Below, one piece after another: positions 44,983 to 55,122 of a DNA stretch of 64,000 bases (position 1 is its first letter; each line of letters opens with the position of its first letter). A program made the position numbers and the translations under genes. A model generated the notes under the pieces. That model was not told the origin of the DNA, did no database searches, and worked only from the letters and a program-made list of their open reading frames with translations. This stretch comes from Neofusicoccum parvum (Eukaryota > Ascomycota > Dothideomycetes > Botryosphaeriales > Botryosphaeriaceae). The stretch is from NCBI GenBank assembly GCA_020912385.1, contig CP087215.1, forward strand, positions 1,116,001 through 1,180,000, in the 5' to 3' direction.

Positions 44983-46209
44983 TCAAACCATCCGACGCTT
45001 CGCGGCGCCAGCGCCACCCCGACCACCCGCACCCTTGCGCTTAGCGCCCGCCACCACCGCACCCTCCGCCGCCGGCGCCGGCTCCCTGAAGGCCGCGAAC
45101 AGCGGCAGCATCTCGAACAGCGGCAGGCGGGTGCAGCGGCCCTGCTTGACCATCTCGACCGCGACGGTAACCAGCTCCTCGCAGTCCTGCGCAGCCATCT
45201 CGCCGCCGGGCCCGACCTTGCGGGCGTCGACAAACGCCTTGATGTCGCGCAGCACGGCCAGCGGCGCATGGTCGGGGCACGCGGGGTCGACGGCCGCGAC
45301 CTCCGGGTCGGCGGGGTCCCAGGTGCGGCCGGCGGCCATGAGGTTGCCGTAGTGGGTCTGCAGGCGGCGCTCCTCGCTGGCCTTGAGGGTGACGCTGTAG
45401 CGCAGGCCGGGCTCCTGGGCGGTGATGAGGGCGAGCTGGCGCAGCACGACGGTGCCCTTGTAGTGGCGCCACGAGTCCTGGTACGACTTGCGCTGGTAGT
45501 GCTTGCGGCACGCGCGGAGCCAGCGGTGGTCGTCGATGTGCGCCGTCTCCTTCTTGTTGCGGCCGAAGTAGTCCGACACCATCTTGCGCGAGAGCGCCAG
45601 CGTGGACTGCCCGGTTGTGCAGCGCTTGCCCTTCATCACCCAGCACTCGAACTCCGGGTTCGACGGGTCGCCGCCGGTCTCTGTGGTGGGGGTCAGGGTA
45701 CGTTCTTTGGGGTGGCTGGCTGTCAACTTACCGTTGTCGTCATCGAGGTGGTTGATGTCCTCGTCTTCCGTGGGAACCGTCGATGGTCCAGGTTCGGGGC
45801 GCGCAGAGCCCGGTGGATGGGAGTTGCGCGAGTGTTCGGCGGTGGGAGGAGAGGGCGGGGGCGTCGGCATGTCTGCAGAAGTGTGAGAACAAGCCATGCG
45901 CGGCAAATGAAAGTTGAATGACATACTGTGTTGGCGGACAGCGAGCTCAACAATCGCCTTGGCAGCTTCGTACTGCGATAGCTTTGCGATAGCTGCAACA
46001 TCGAATCAGATTATGGCTGCAAGACGGTGAAGAGCAAACTTACCCTCGCACTCCTCGTCGTTAGGATTGACAATGTTGGCAATTTCCATCATTGCCTTGA
46101 TGAAAGCCGGACTTGTGGGCGTAGCAGGTGCGGAATGTCCCCTCGGGGCGAGGATGGGCGATGCAGTTTGAATGGGTGCTATGGGTGCACCGCGCATCGG
46201 AGAGCTCAT
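44983..46209 (-). CDS. Unknown, likely nuclear protein with FGRNK / CRKHYQR region
   Basis: Four exons: 46209-46044, 45992-45927, 45872-45732 and 45680-44983, giving 356 residues; all junctions close in frame. The N-terminal 80 residues contain MSSPMRGAPIAPIQTASP and a helix (AFIKAMMEIANIVNPNDEE, then AIAKLSQYEAAKAIVELA). A Pro/Ser-rich acidic linker follows. The conserved-looking core is SRKMVSDYFGRNKKETAHID, then WLRACRKHYQRKSYQDSW and HYKGTVVLRQLALI, rich in aromatic and basic residues as in nucleic-acid-binding folds. The C-terminus has two basic clusters (GAKRKG and AAKRRMV), suitable nuclear signals. I cannot name the family; DNA or RNA binding is inferred only from composition. Codons are very GC-rich in the last exon. 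Confidence 0.7.
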
Positions 46210-48000
46210 GACGGGGGGAGGTGCCGTCGTGTATTCTTGTGGAATAATGAAGAGGCTAGCTATGCAGTGTCTTAGTCGCCAACAAAGCAAGCCGGTGTCT
46301 GAGATGCAACTTCGATGACGAAGATGCTGGATGTAGGTGGGAGGTTGTTGAAGGGCCGGCGCGGGCGAGGCTTTAAATAAACCAGAACGGTAGACCAGGC
46401 CAGCTGGCCTATAGTCGGATGACCTAACCAGCTGTGCGTGTGAGTGAGTTGAAGTTCGGACCAGCTACGTGTGATGTACGTCCTCTTTGTCAAGAGATAT
46501 GCGGACGTCTGGTCAGAAGTTCAATGTGCGGGCAGAACGTGAAGGACCTTCACACGTTGGACGGCCAACCCATGGTACAACGACGTGTGCTAGGCCAATG
46601 AAAGGATTATGCGGTCAACGAGCGATGAATTTGCTTGCTGTGGCGATCCACGCGGGTCGTCTCGCGGCAAGACTCGTGGCTCATGCGGGAGAGGCGTCAA
46701 ATCAACGGCCAGTGCGCATGGCATCACATGCTGCCGAACACCTGTTGAGTGCCTCTTCTCCTTATCAAGTGCCAAGTTTGCGTGGTGTGCGCTATCCACC
46801 CGCGGTTTTAGGCGGCTCGTGATATGGCGATGACTGTACATCTGAAGATCGGAACCATGTTCTGGGTCTGCCGCGTAAATCTTCAATCGTCGTCTTGTCC
46901 AACCGGTGACGAGCGCCACTGCACACACAGACTTGAATTAGTGGAAATGATGATGTAGTGTGTTTAGCGAAGCAAAGTATGCAGCTGAATATCGGAGTTT
47001 ACGTCAGCCTTTGCTTTGCTTTCCCAGCAGTTGGAAGAGCTTCCGGTGCTCATCTCCAGTGAGACCACTGGTAGCCAGTACCCACTTGCTTTCCAACAGA
47101 AAATAGAAAAAAAAACGCCACATGAGGTTGGGAAAGATGGAGCGTAGAAGCGATTAAAGGGTCTGATAACTCGCCGTTCTCACCAGCTTGCTTGATACGC
47201 GTATTGTTCCCGCGGGCCGCAGCCGCGCAATTTTAGTGCACGTAAGAATTGAGCGCCTCCAAATTCAAACCCCAACGAACGCAGAACAACCGGCGATGCA
47301 TTGCCTGAAGCTCTGTTGGTCAATCGACGTTCGCGGCTCCTGACAGCTGCCATTCAGCTCTAGCCTCTGCCCTGCCTCTGAGCGTGATTTCTGGGCATCT
47401 TGGAAAGTCGTTGCGGATGATTGCCGCATGCGCGCGAATTTAAAGATGAGCTTGCGAGAAGAAGACAGATGAGCTGCTGTTTTGTTGACGTGCGATGCGA
47501 GATGGAAAGCGCGGGCGTCGCCGATTCGACCTCCTCATGTCACTTCACCATAGCTCCTTCCGCGCCGGAGCTGCTCCCCCTTAGACTTGCTTTCGCAGTA
47601 ATGAACCACAGCCTCATGCTCCCAGTATCGTGTGGCCATGCCTCGACTTGTGTTTCTCGCTAGCGGTGCGACCGGCTACCTGCGCTGGCGCGACCGGCCA
47701 CCTACGCTAGCGCAACGTGCACTCTCCAAGTCAGACACGGCATCGGTTTCTAGCGCTCTCATTGTATTGTGATGATGAAAATGGTATTTTTCGGGGCCGG
47801 TAAAGACAAAGAAAAAAGATAACGATGAGGTGTCGCCGACACTGACGCATGCTGTCTGAGCTTCCACCGACAATGCATTGAAGACGATCCTCCATCCCAG
47901 CGGAAACACAACGCCGGGAGGAGAAAGCGGCGTTCGAACCACAAGGGAAAGAACAGAACACCAAGAAGATGCCAGGACGGGTGACGCCAGACTCCGCCCC
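46210..48000. other. 1.8-kb intergenic region
   Basis: No gene is supported. It contains the promoter of the minus-strand unknown gene at the left and the 3' flank of the antiporter at the right. A short duplicated string (GCGACCGGCYACCT) lies at 47664-47705. Confidence 0.45.
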
Positions 48001-49449
48001 TCAGCCCTCCTCCTCCTCCCACTCCTCCTCCTCCTCGACCTCGTCCTCATCGTGCACCATGGCGCTCAAGCCATCCGTCTCAGCCCCGATCAGTGGAGCC
48101 CGCTCCCCCTCCTTCCGGGCGTAGTGGCTTCCCACGCTGATGACCAGGGTGCTGAGGCCGTGCACCATGGTCGAGCCCAGCACGACGAAGCACACCACGG
48201 GCCAGACGACGTCGACGGCGAGCTGGCGGCGGGCGGGGAGGCCTTGCGGCGGGTGCGGCAGCGGGCGCGACGTCTGGGTCTCGAGCTGGGCGCGGGCCTC
48301 GATGGCCAGGAACAGGGCGCCCACGCCCATGGGGCCGAAGTGGCCGGCGAACAGGGCCTCGCGGTAGGTCCGCAGGTCGGGGACCCAGCGCTTCACGAGC
48401 AGCACGACGGGGATACGGCGGAGGAGCAGGATTCCGGCGAGCAGGGCGAGCAGGCGGGCGGGGCTGAGCGAGACGTCCGGGGTGGAGAGGGAGAAGGCGG
48501 CCCAGGGGACGGCGGCGCCGAAGTAGACGAACATGGTGCTGTTGAGCAGCAGGTCGATGACGAGCGGCAGGCGGGTCTGGGCGATCTCGCGGCGGAACCA
48601 GCCGTCGTGGTTGAAGGCGACGCCGGCGCTGAAGGCGACGAGAAAGTCGTCGGTGCCGAGCGTGCTGGCCACGCCGGTGCAGAACACGGCCATCAGCAGG
48701 TAGAACACCAGGTACGACGCGCGCCCGACGAACCCGCGCCGGTGCACGAAGCGCAGCCCGCGGTTGGCGCACACGCCGAGCGCGACGCCCAGCGCGGTGC
48801 CGAAGACGCACTGCCACAGGATGGTGATGAGGAACCACTCCCGCAGCGCGCCGCCGAACGACGCGCTCGTCAGCGCCGACAGGCCGACGTAGAGGAACGG
48901 GAATGACACGCCGTCGTTGCAGCCGCTCTCGGCCGACAGCAGCCGGCGTACGCGGCGCGGCACGCGGGTCGAGAAGTGCGAGTTGGCCAGCACGCTGGCG
49001 GCCAGCACGGGGTCGGTGGGCGTCAGGCACGCGGCCACGACGAGGGCCACGACGAAGTCAACGCCCAGCAGCAGGCGCACCAGCGCGGCGCACACGAGCC
49101 AGCCAGCCGCCATGACCGGGCCCAGCATCACGGCCACGCTGCGCCAGTGCGGGCCGCGGCGCGCGAAGTAGCCGGCCGGCAGCTCGATGCCGACGGCGAA
49201 CACCTGCACGCTCAGGATCAGCCGCGTAAACTCCTGCGTGAAGGCGTCGTCGAGCCCCCAGCGCGCCGGCCGCAGCACGCCCGCCCCGCGCGGCCCGAAC
49301 GCGACGCCGAACAGCGTGGCCAGCGGCGGCTCCGACAGGTGCAGCCGGTTGCGGATGAACAGCGAGAACAGCGCGTACGCGATCAGGAACGACGACACCA
49401 CCATGTACGTCAGGTGCGGCGCCGTCGGCTCCAGCTGCGACCACGCCAT
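48001..49449 (-). CDS. Na+/H+ (alkali cation/proton) antiporter, NHA1/SOD2 type
   Basis: Single-exon gene of 482 residues for a plasma-membrane CPA-type exchanger that exports Na+, Li+ or K+ for H+. About a dozen hydrophobic segments are visible. The signature LTPTDPVLAASVLANSHFST and the ion-site GCNDGVSFPF (the conserved Asn-Asp pair) are intact, as is DDFLVAFSAGVAFNHDGWF. The hydrophilic tail is short (about 50 residues) and ends in a Glu/Asp-rich run, so the protein resembles fission-yeast SOD2 (468) more than budding-yeast Nha1 (985), whose long tail is regulatory. The start is the ATG of MAWSQLEPTAPHLTYM; an upstream in-frame TTG is not used. The gene is strikingly GC-rich. Confidence 0.9.
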   Translation of the reverse strand: MAWSQLEPTAPHLTYMVVSSFLIAYALFSLFIRNRLHLSEPPLATLFGVAFGPRGAGVLRPARWGLDDAFTQEFTRLILSVQVFAVGIELPAGYFARRGPHWRSVAVMLGPVMAAGWLVCAALVRLLLGVDFVVALVVAACLTPTDPVLAASVLANSHFSTRVPRRVRRLLSAESGCNDGVSFPFLYVGLSALTSASFGGALREWFLITILWQCVFGTALGVALGVCANRGLRFVHRRGFVGRASYLVFYLLMAVFCTGVASTLGTDDFLVAFSAGVAFNHDGWFRREIAQTRLPLVIDLLLNSTMFVYFGAAVPWAAFSLSTPDVSLSPARLLALLAGILLLRRIPVVLLVKRWVPDLRTYREALFAGHFGPMGVGALFLAIEARAQLETQTSRPLPHPPQGLPARRQLAVDVVWPVVCFVVLGSTMVHGLSTLVISVGSHYARKEGERAPLIGAETDGLSAMVHDEDEVEEEEEWEEEEG

Positions 49450-49786
49450 GGCGGCGGCAGGGCTGCGTTGGGCGGTGGCCGGGATGGCGGGCGTGGGAGA
49501 CGGGGATTTGTGATGCAATGTCGGCGGCCGGGCAGGGCTGTGTGCTGGGACGGGCTGCGGCGCAGGGATGCGGGCGTTGACGTGGGGAGAGGGAGACGGG
49601 TCGGCTGCTGGCCATCCAGCACGACGGCAGTAGCAGGCAAGAGGACTCTGGCTGGCAATTTGAGCTGTGGATGTGGGCGCGACGAATGTGAAGGGCGGCG
49701 GGCGTGGACGGTGATGACGCAGTTGACGGGCGCTTCCCGGCGCTAGCTCGCCGTCGCCGTTTGCGACTCTGCCAACGCCCTCCGTC

Positions 49787-49832
49787 TTCCATGTCGTCCA
49801 TGTTGTCTATCTTGTCCATCTCGTCCATGTCG
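49787..49832. repeat. 9-bp minisatellite
   Basis: TCCATGTTG-like unit repeated about five times with changes. On the minus strand it would read as alternating Met-Asp residues, but it lies upstream of the antiporter ATG and is probably leader or promoter. Confidence 0.5.
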
Positions 49833-50410
49833 CGATCCAACCGCGCCGTTGGACGGAGTCTGCTGGTGATGCAGTGGCAGCGGCTGGGTCGACAGGCGAC
49901 AGCGGCTGTGCGACAGAGTGGGCCCCCGCAGATCACCTTGCCCCATTCGGAAGGTTCGGCGCCGCTGCCGACAATCCCGCAGTGTGTCAGGTCCGGGGGC
50001 TTTGGGGATGCATGTAGAGGTAACCCATGAGCAAAAATTAAATGCTTGTGGTGAAGTCTTGCAAAACTCCCGTCAACGTCCAACGTCAGTACTGCGGCTG
50101 TCGGGCTCCTTTTTCAGGGACGCCTGGAGTAGACCTGGGTTCCAAGATGCTGTACAGACATTTTCTTGCGTAGCCACCATCTGTTCGCTGAGCTGGAATT
50201 CCCTTTTTTTGTCTACTATCATGCATAAACGCGTAGCAGCCAGACCTGTCGCCCTACCCCTTGAGCCGTTCTTTTTCCTGGCTGCTTGCCTCCACCATGC
50301 ATCCAGTCACAAACAAAATCCAACTCACGCACTTACGTGTCTCGCATATCAGGGGCAATCACAGTGGCTCTCCCAATACAGCTCCAACTTGGACGATCTC
50401 TCACTCATGA

Positions 50411-50484
50411 GCGATTAAAGCACTCGTCCGGATGGCTTTGACAAATAGATCGTACTCCTGTATCCGGACGAGTGCTGCAACTGC
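50411..50484. mobile_element. Hairpin MITE-like element upstream of dioxygenase
   Basis: The arms AGCACTCGTCCGGA (50419-50432) and TCCGGACGAGTGCT (50463-50476) are perfect inverted copies; pairing continues imperfectly outwards to 50411 and 50484 for 22 bp. The loop is 30 bp and there is no coding capacity. It belongs to the same family as the copies inside two introns of this window. Confidence 0.6.
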
Positions 50485-50708
50485 CTCAGACCGAAACCTA
50501 TCGATTCAGAGCTGCGCATTTCTTAAACGGCCCACTGTGGTAGGGTGCCTTTCACTATATTCATCCTACTGCCGATCTGCCGGGTGGCGTAACCGTGCCG
50601 AGCCACCCCCACCGCCGCGGTAAATTGCGGGGATGCATCGGCTTCTGCCCACCTTAAATCAAGTCATGTTTAGCCGCATTGCTTATCATCACAACACTGA
50701 CTGGCGCA

Positions 50709-52609
50709 ATGGCAGGACACTATCTCAAACAGGCTCCCCGGGGAGTCAACGCTTTCAACGACAAGCCCCAGTTCCAAGGCTTCATGAAACCATGCCGCTA
50801 CGAAGGCGAGGTCCAGAATCTTGAGGTGCTCGGCGAGATCCCGAAGACCGTGGACGGAACCTTTTACCGCGTCATGCCGGACCCGCAATTTCCGCCCTTT
50901 ATCGAGGACGATCCCGTTTGTTCCCTGCCGCGTGTTCCGATAAACTTTGCTAAACTCTTTGCAGTGGTTCAACGGCGACGGCAATATCAGCGCCTTCCAC
51001 ATCCAGAATGGAAAGGTGCATTTCAAGCAGCGTTATGTGCGCACCGAGAAGTTTGTACGCGAACGGGAGGCCGGCCGGGCGCTGATTGGTATGTGTTGCG
51101 CTAGTGTGTCGGCGCATCGCAACACCCTCAACTGACTGCATCCAGGCAAATACCGCAACAAGTACACCGACGCCGTCGAGTTTACCATCCGCTCAACTGC
51201 AAACACCAACATCTTCTACTTCAACGGGAAGTTGCTTGCATGCAAGGAAGACTCTCCCCCGTACCTGATGGACCCTCGGACGCTGGAGACAATTGGCCTC
51301 TATGACTTCGAGGGTCAGCTCCCAAGCGTCACCTTCACCGCCCACCCAAAGGTCGATCCCGTGACCGGAGAAATGGTCTGCATGGGATACGAGGCAAAGG
51401 GCGACGGCACGCCCGACGTGTGCTATTTCTCCGTCGGTGCCGACGGCAAATTCACCGAGACTGTCTGGGTTGTTGCCCCGGTTGCCGGCATGATTCATGA
51501 TTTTGCCGTCACGGATAACTGGGTATGGTCTAATACTCACTTGCTGGTGTGCTTGCTGACATAGCCGTGCAGGTAATCTTTCCTATCATCCCGCTGATAT
51601 GTGACGTCGAGAGAATGAAGAAAGGCGGCGAGCATTGGGCTTGGCGCTCAGACGTTCCATTTTATCTTGGTGTCTTGCCTCGGCACGGTGCCAAAGGCTC
51701 GGATGTAAAGGTAAGTCACACCTGTTGGTCTACCTGGTTTCGACAACTTGCAGCAGTGGAGAGCACTTGTCATGAGTAGTCGAAGTATTCATTCGTACTC
51801 GAAAGTGTCACAAATGATGCTTGTAGCTCTTCCGGATGGATACTTCAACTGCTCACGAGACAAGCATCTCTGCCGACACAGCTTGCCAAGTGTTTGACGA
51901 GTGTCGGACATACTTACTAAAGATTGTTGTGCTGACACCTTTCTAGTGGTTCCAGGCCCCAAATGCATTTCCCGGCCATACTTCCAACGCTTATGAAGAC
52001 GAAGCTGGCAACATTATATTCGACATTCCTCTTTGCGACAAGAACGTATTCTTCTGGTGGCCCGAAGAGGACGGCAGCGCTCCGAAGCCCCAGGAGCTTG
52101 CCGCTTTCTTCACCCGTTTCACCATCGACCCGCGTTCCAACGACCTCGACCTGCCCAAACCGGAGGTGCTGTCCGATTACAACTGCGAGTTCCCCAGAGT
52201 TGACGACCGCTGGTCCATGAAGGAATACACGCACTCTTTCATGCCCTTCATGGATCCAGCTCTCGGTACGGACTTCCCGGCCATTGCCCCTGTCATGGGC
52301 GGAGGAGCGCCGTTCTACAACTCCATGGGTCACATCAACACCAAGACGAAGGAGACAAAGGTTTACTTTCCCGGCCCAAAGCATGCCGTCCAGGAACCCG
52401 TCTACATCCCCAAGTCCGACACTGCTGAGGAGGGTGACGGGTATTTGTTGTTCCTCGTGAACAACTTCGGCGAGATGATCAGTGAGCTGCATCTCGTCGA
52501 CACGCAGGACTTTACAAAGCCACAGGCCATTGTAAAGCTTCCCCTGAAGCTCAGACCTGGGTTGCATGGGAACTGGGTTCCCCAGCAAGATTTAGAGCTT
52601 GTGTTGTAA
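50709..52609 (+). CDS. Carotenoid-cleavage-type dioxygenase
   Basis: An Fe(II) dioxygenase of the RPE65/carotenoid-oxygenase/lignostilbene-dioxygenase family, which cleaves a C=C bond in carotenoids, stilbenes or related compounds. Five exons: 50709-50915, 50965-51088, 51146-51522, 51573-51710 and 51947-52609, giving 502 residues. The four iron-binding histidines are identifiable: FTAHPKVD, GMIHDFAVT, FPGHTSNAYED and the C-terminal RPGLHGNWVP. WFNGDGNISAFHIQNGKV near the N-terminus and MGGGAPFYNSMGHIN are also typical. Length fits the fungal lignostilbene/NOV-like branch. Intron 4 is 236 nt, with a hairpin element inside; the others are 49-57 nt. The substrate cannot be told from sequence, and no carotenoid synthesis gene is nearby. 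Confidence 0.9.
51766..51864. mobile_element. Hairpin MITE-like element in dioxygenase intron 4
   Basis: The left arm (CTTGTCATGAGTAGTCGAAG, continuing to 51797) and the right arm (TCCGGATGGATACTTCAACT, 51831-51850, ending ACAAG at 51864) are imperfect inverted copies over about 33 bp. The right arm matches those of the amidase-intron and 27.3-kb copies. It explains most of the excess length of this intron. Confidence 0.6.
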
Positions 52610-52891
52610 CTGAGGAGGCAGTGTAGTGACAGGTCACCAGATCCCTACGGTCGTTTGTTCGAACGTCTATGACAGCACCTTGTGGATGCAGCTTTGACAA
52701 ATGCAATTTTCTGTCCAATACACTATGAAGCGTATAGAGGGAAACTCTCATGCGTTCCCTTCACAATTCGGCCGTACGTCCGAAAAAGTGCCGCCAGCAT
52801 TGCTACAGGCAGTCATGTAGCTTGAAAGAACACCTCCATCATTGATACAGCAATCCTGTGTAAATTTTAGCCGAATATGCCATACGCTTGC

Positions 52892-53108
52892 TCATAGTCC
52901 ACCTTGACATACGTAGTCTCCGACGGGTGAGCCCCCAGCTCCACTGCAGACGGAGCTACCGCCCGAACTGCATGTGTAGAGGTAGCTTTACCAAGTTTTG
53001 AAACATTAGTCATGACATCCGGTAGTCAGCGACGAGTAGTACATACCCGTGAGCAGTTGCAATGTACACGAAGAAAAGTGAAACCCAGTTCATCTTTTTG
53101 GAGTGCAT
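52892..53108 (-). CDS. Tiny secreted Cys-containing protein
   Basis: Two exons, 53108-53047 and 52985-52892, joined over a 61-nt intron (GTATGT donor, GACTAATG branch region, AAAG acceptor), encode 51 residues. After MHSKK comes a signal-peptide-like hydrophobic stretch (MNWVSLFFVYIATAHG). The mature part is short: YLYTCSSGGSSVCSGAGGS followed by PVGDYVCQGGL, with three cysteines and many Gly and Ser. A TATATAAA box lies 47 bp upstream of the ATG. It resembles small secreted or effector-like proteins in size and build, but there is no named family. An alternative acceptor 19 nt further in keeps no frame; one 24 nt in (CATGCAG) would shorten the product. Evidence is splice signals, TATA box and signal peptide only. 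Confidence 0.45.
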
Positions 53109-54890
53109 GGAGTTGAGGTGAGTGGCATATTTTTCCAGATGCAAACGAAGTGGGTTTATATATTCGTCTCAAGTGACACCTGTTCCGAAAGGTCCACGAT
53201 GTTTAATAATCGGAATTTGATCTCCCACTGGCTGTGTATAGTTAGGCGTTCTATCACGACTCTCAATTAGACCGTCGGCGAGATAGTCGCCGAGTCGGCA
53301 ACCGAGATGGGCTTTTAGGTTTGGTCCCAAACACAGAAGAATCAGTTGTTAGCGACTGGTTCAACATTATCTGTTGAAATCCTACGCAAAATAACATAGG
53401 TTGCACAACAGCCTACTACTAGTGCTGACCATAAGCCATGACTTTGCCACAGAAGTACACTCTCAGCCGCATCTGATATGTCATTCATGGAGTACAGTGT
53501 AGCCGAATACGTGGCAGAAGACGACTTGAATAGGACACGGTTAAGGCCAGCCTTTCAAACTCAAACAAATATCGACCATCATCAGGCCTGCATATCCATT
53601 TGGAGATTACTTATCGGACAAAGTACTAAACGTGTCCATACTCTGCTTTTAACTTATACTTTTGAAAGGCTTTAAAAAAGGGAATAAATTGAATACAATC
53701 TAGAAAGCGATGTGAAAGTGTTGATATTGTCGCGGGAGACGGATTTTACAAGTCGTTCTGGAAATTTAATTGTCGTAAAGCATTGTGAAGTCTATTTCTG
53801 ATATCACCGGGAAGGCAGAAGAGGCTAATTTGCAAGTGTCGTGCATTCGACTATTCTTTTGGCGGTAAAAGTTTGGAAGTGCAAGCCAAAGGCGATCTGA
53901 TGGATTCACGTTCATGCAATGGGAATGTGTATTGCTCCCAGTGACACGTCTTGCGGACGCATCTGCACACCATCAAGACAACTCATCGAATGCGAGCCCG
54001 AAACTTTCCATTATTCTGGGATGTGTCGAGGAGACTTAACGTCATACTTCACATTAATCACTGACTTCCCGCATTATCAAATCTCTGAGGATCTGCAAAC
54101 TGATTTCCGGTGAGCACAACTTGGGAACCCAAAGCCAGCAAACCTTCCATTCTAACGGTGGAGTGACAGCAGACTATGCCATCCTCCAGCCCTCAGGATC
54201 ACGCACCCAATGTCAGCCACTTCCTAATTCTCATGACACTCTCTTCACTCCACACCCCCATCAGCCCAGCCTCCCCGAGGTCGAAACGGGCCCCAAAGCC
54301 TCCCCAGCTCAATCCGCACGCGGACAAGAGGAACACCGACCCAAGACTCGGCGTCCTCCGCACGCCCCTCGGCTCCGGTCGCCAGCGACCTCGGGACATC
54401 ATCTGGGCTGCTCGGCGCGGCCCAACCCAGCGCCGTGCGCACCAACATCACGGCCAGCCGCGGCCTGCTGCGCACGGGCAGGAGGGCGAGGCGGCTGGAC
54501 TTGGTGTGCGAGCGCGAAAGGTGTGCGCTGGTGGCGTGCGGCTCGGATGCTGGCGCGTGCAAAGAGCTGTCTGGCATGTGTGGATTGTGCCAGCAGGAAC
54601 GCGGCTGCCGGTCGTCTCGTCCGCGGCGTGCACAACTCGGTGGAAGGGGCGCGGATAGTCGTCGTCGTCGTCGAACTCGCGCTCCGGGGGCATGCTTTGC
54701 TCTGTGGTGAACACGTGCTCGTGGATGGTCGTGGCATCTTTGAAGGCTGCGAGAAAAAGCGGCGCTGGCTCTTTAGAATCTCCTGTGGTAGCTTCAGGTT
54801 CCTGGAACGGCTGGCGGAAGGCTGAGGTCGAGGGTTCGAGAAGCCCCCTGAAGGCTATTCCCAGGGAGCGGGCCGTCCCTTAGAAATCGC
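53109..54890. other. AT-rich intergenic region next to LINE
   Basis: 53.1-54.1 kb is AT-rich and without genes apart from the TATA box of the small secreted protein. 54.1-54.88 kb is GC-richer with overlapping frames lacking features. No gene is called. Confidence 0.45.
53155..53162 (-). promoter_or_regulatory. TATA box of small secreted-protein gene
   Basis: TATATAAA on the minus strand, 47 bp before the ATG at 53108, a good core-promoter distance. Confidence 0.5.
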
Positions 54891-54905
54891 GATCTGAGAC
54901 AATAG
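54891..54905. repeat. Target-site duplication, LINE 3' side
   Basis: GATCTGAGACAATAG, identical to 59983-59997. It directly abuts the (TATC)n tail of the element. Confidence 0.85.
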
Positions 54906-55122
54906 ATAGATAGATAAATTCATTTCTTCCCGATATAGCTCCCTTACGGGTCCATGCGGGGCTGGCTATCTGCAATTATTTTACATGAGGGGGAAAACCA
55001 TGTTCACCAGGCAAAAACCCCTCCTCTCTACTCAGGTATGTCTTCCTCTCCTTATTCCGTTTTTCCTGTTTACCAGTAGTGGCTGCTGTGGCAGCCCTTC
55101 ATTCAATCGCTAGTGTACCCTT

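Larger units (their letters stand above)
49450..50708. other. Divergent intergenic region
   Basis: Lies between the antiporter and the dioxygenase, which read away from each other. It contains a 9-bp repeat at 49787-49832 and a hairpin element at 50411-50484, about 225 bp upstream of the dioxygenase ATG. No gene is supported. Confidence 0.5.

Noticed and set aside
47878..48906. Long plus-strand open frame opposite the antiporter
   Set aside because: It is the antisense shadow of a GC-rich coding sequence; the antiporter on the other strand has complete family motifs, and this frame is featureless His/Gln/Glu-rich sequence.
54121..54825. 234-codon plus-strand frame beside the LINE
   Set aside because: Competes with equally long frames on both strands, has no motif, and composition explains it.
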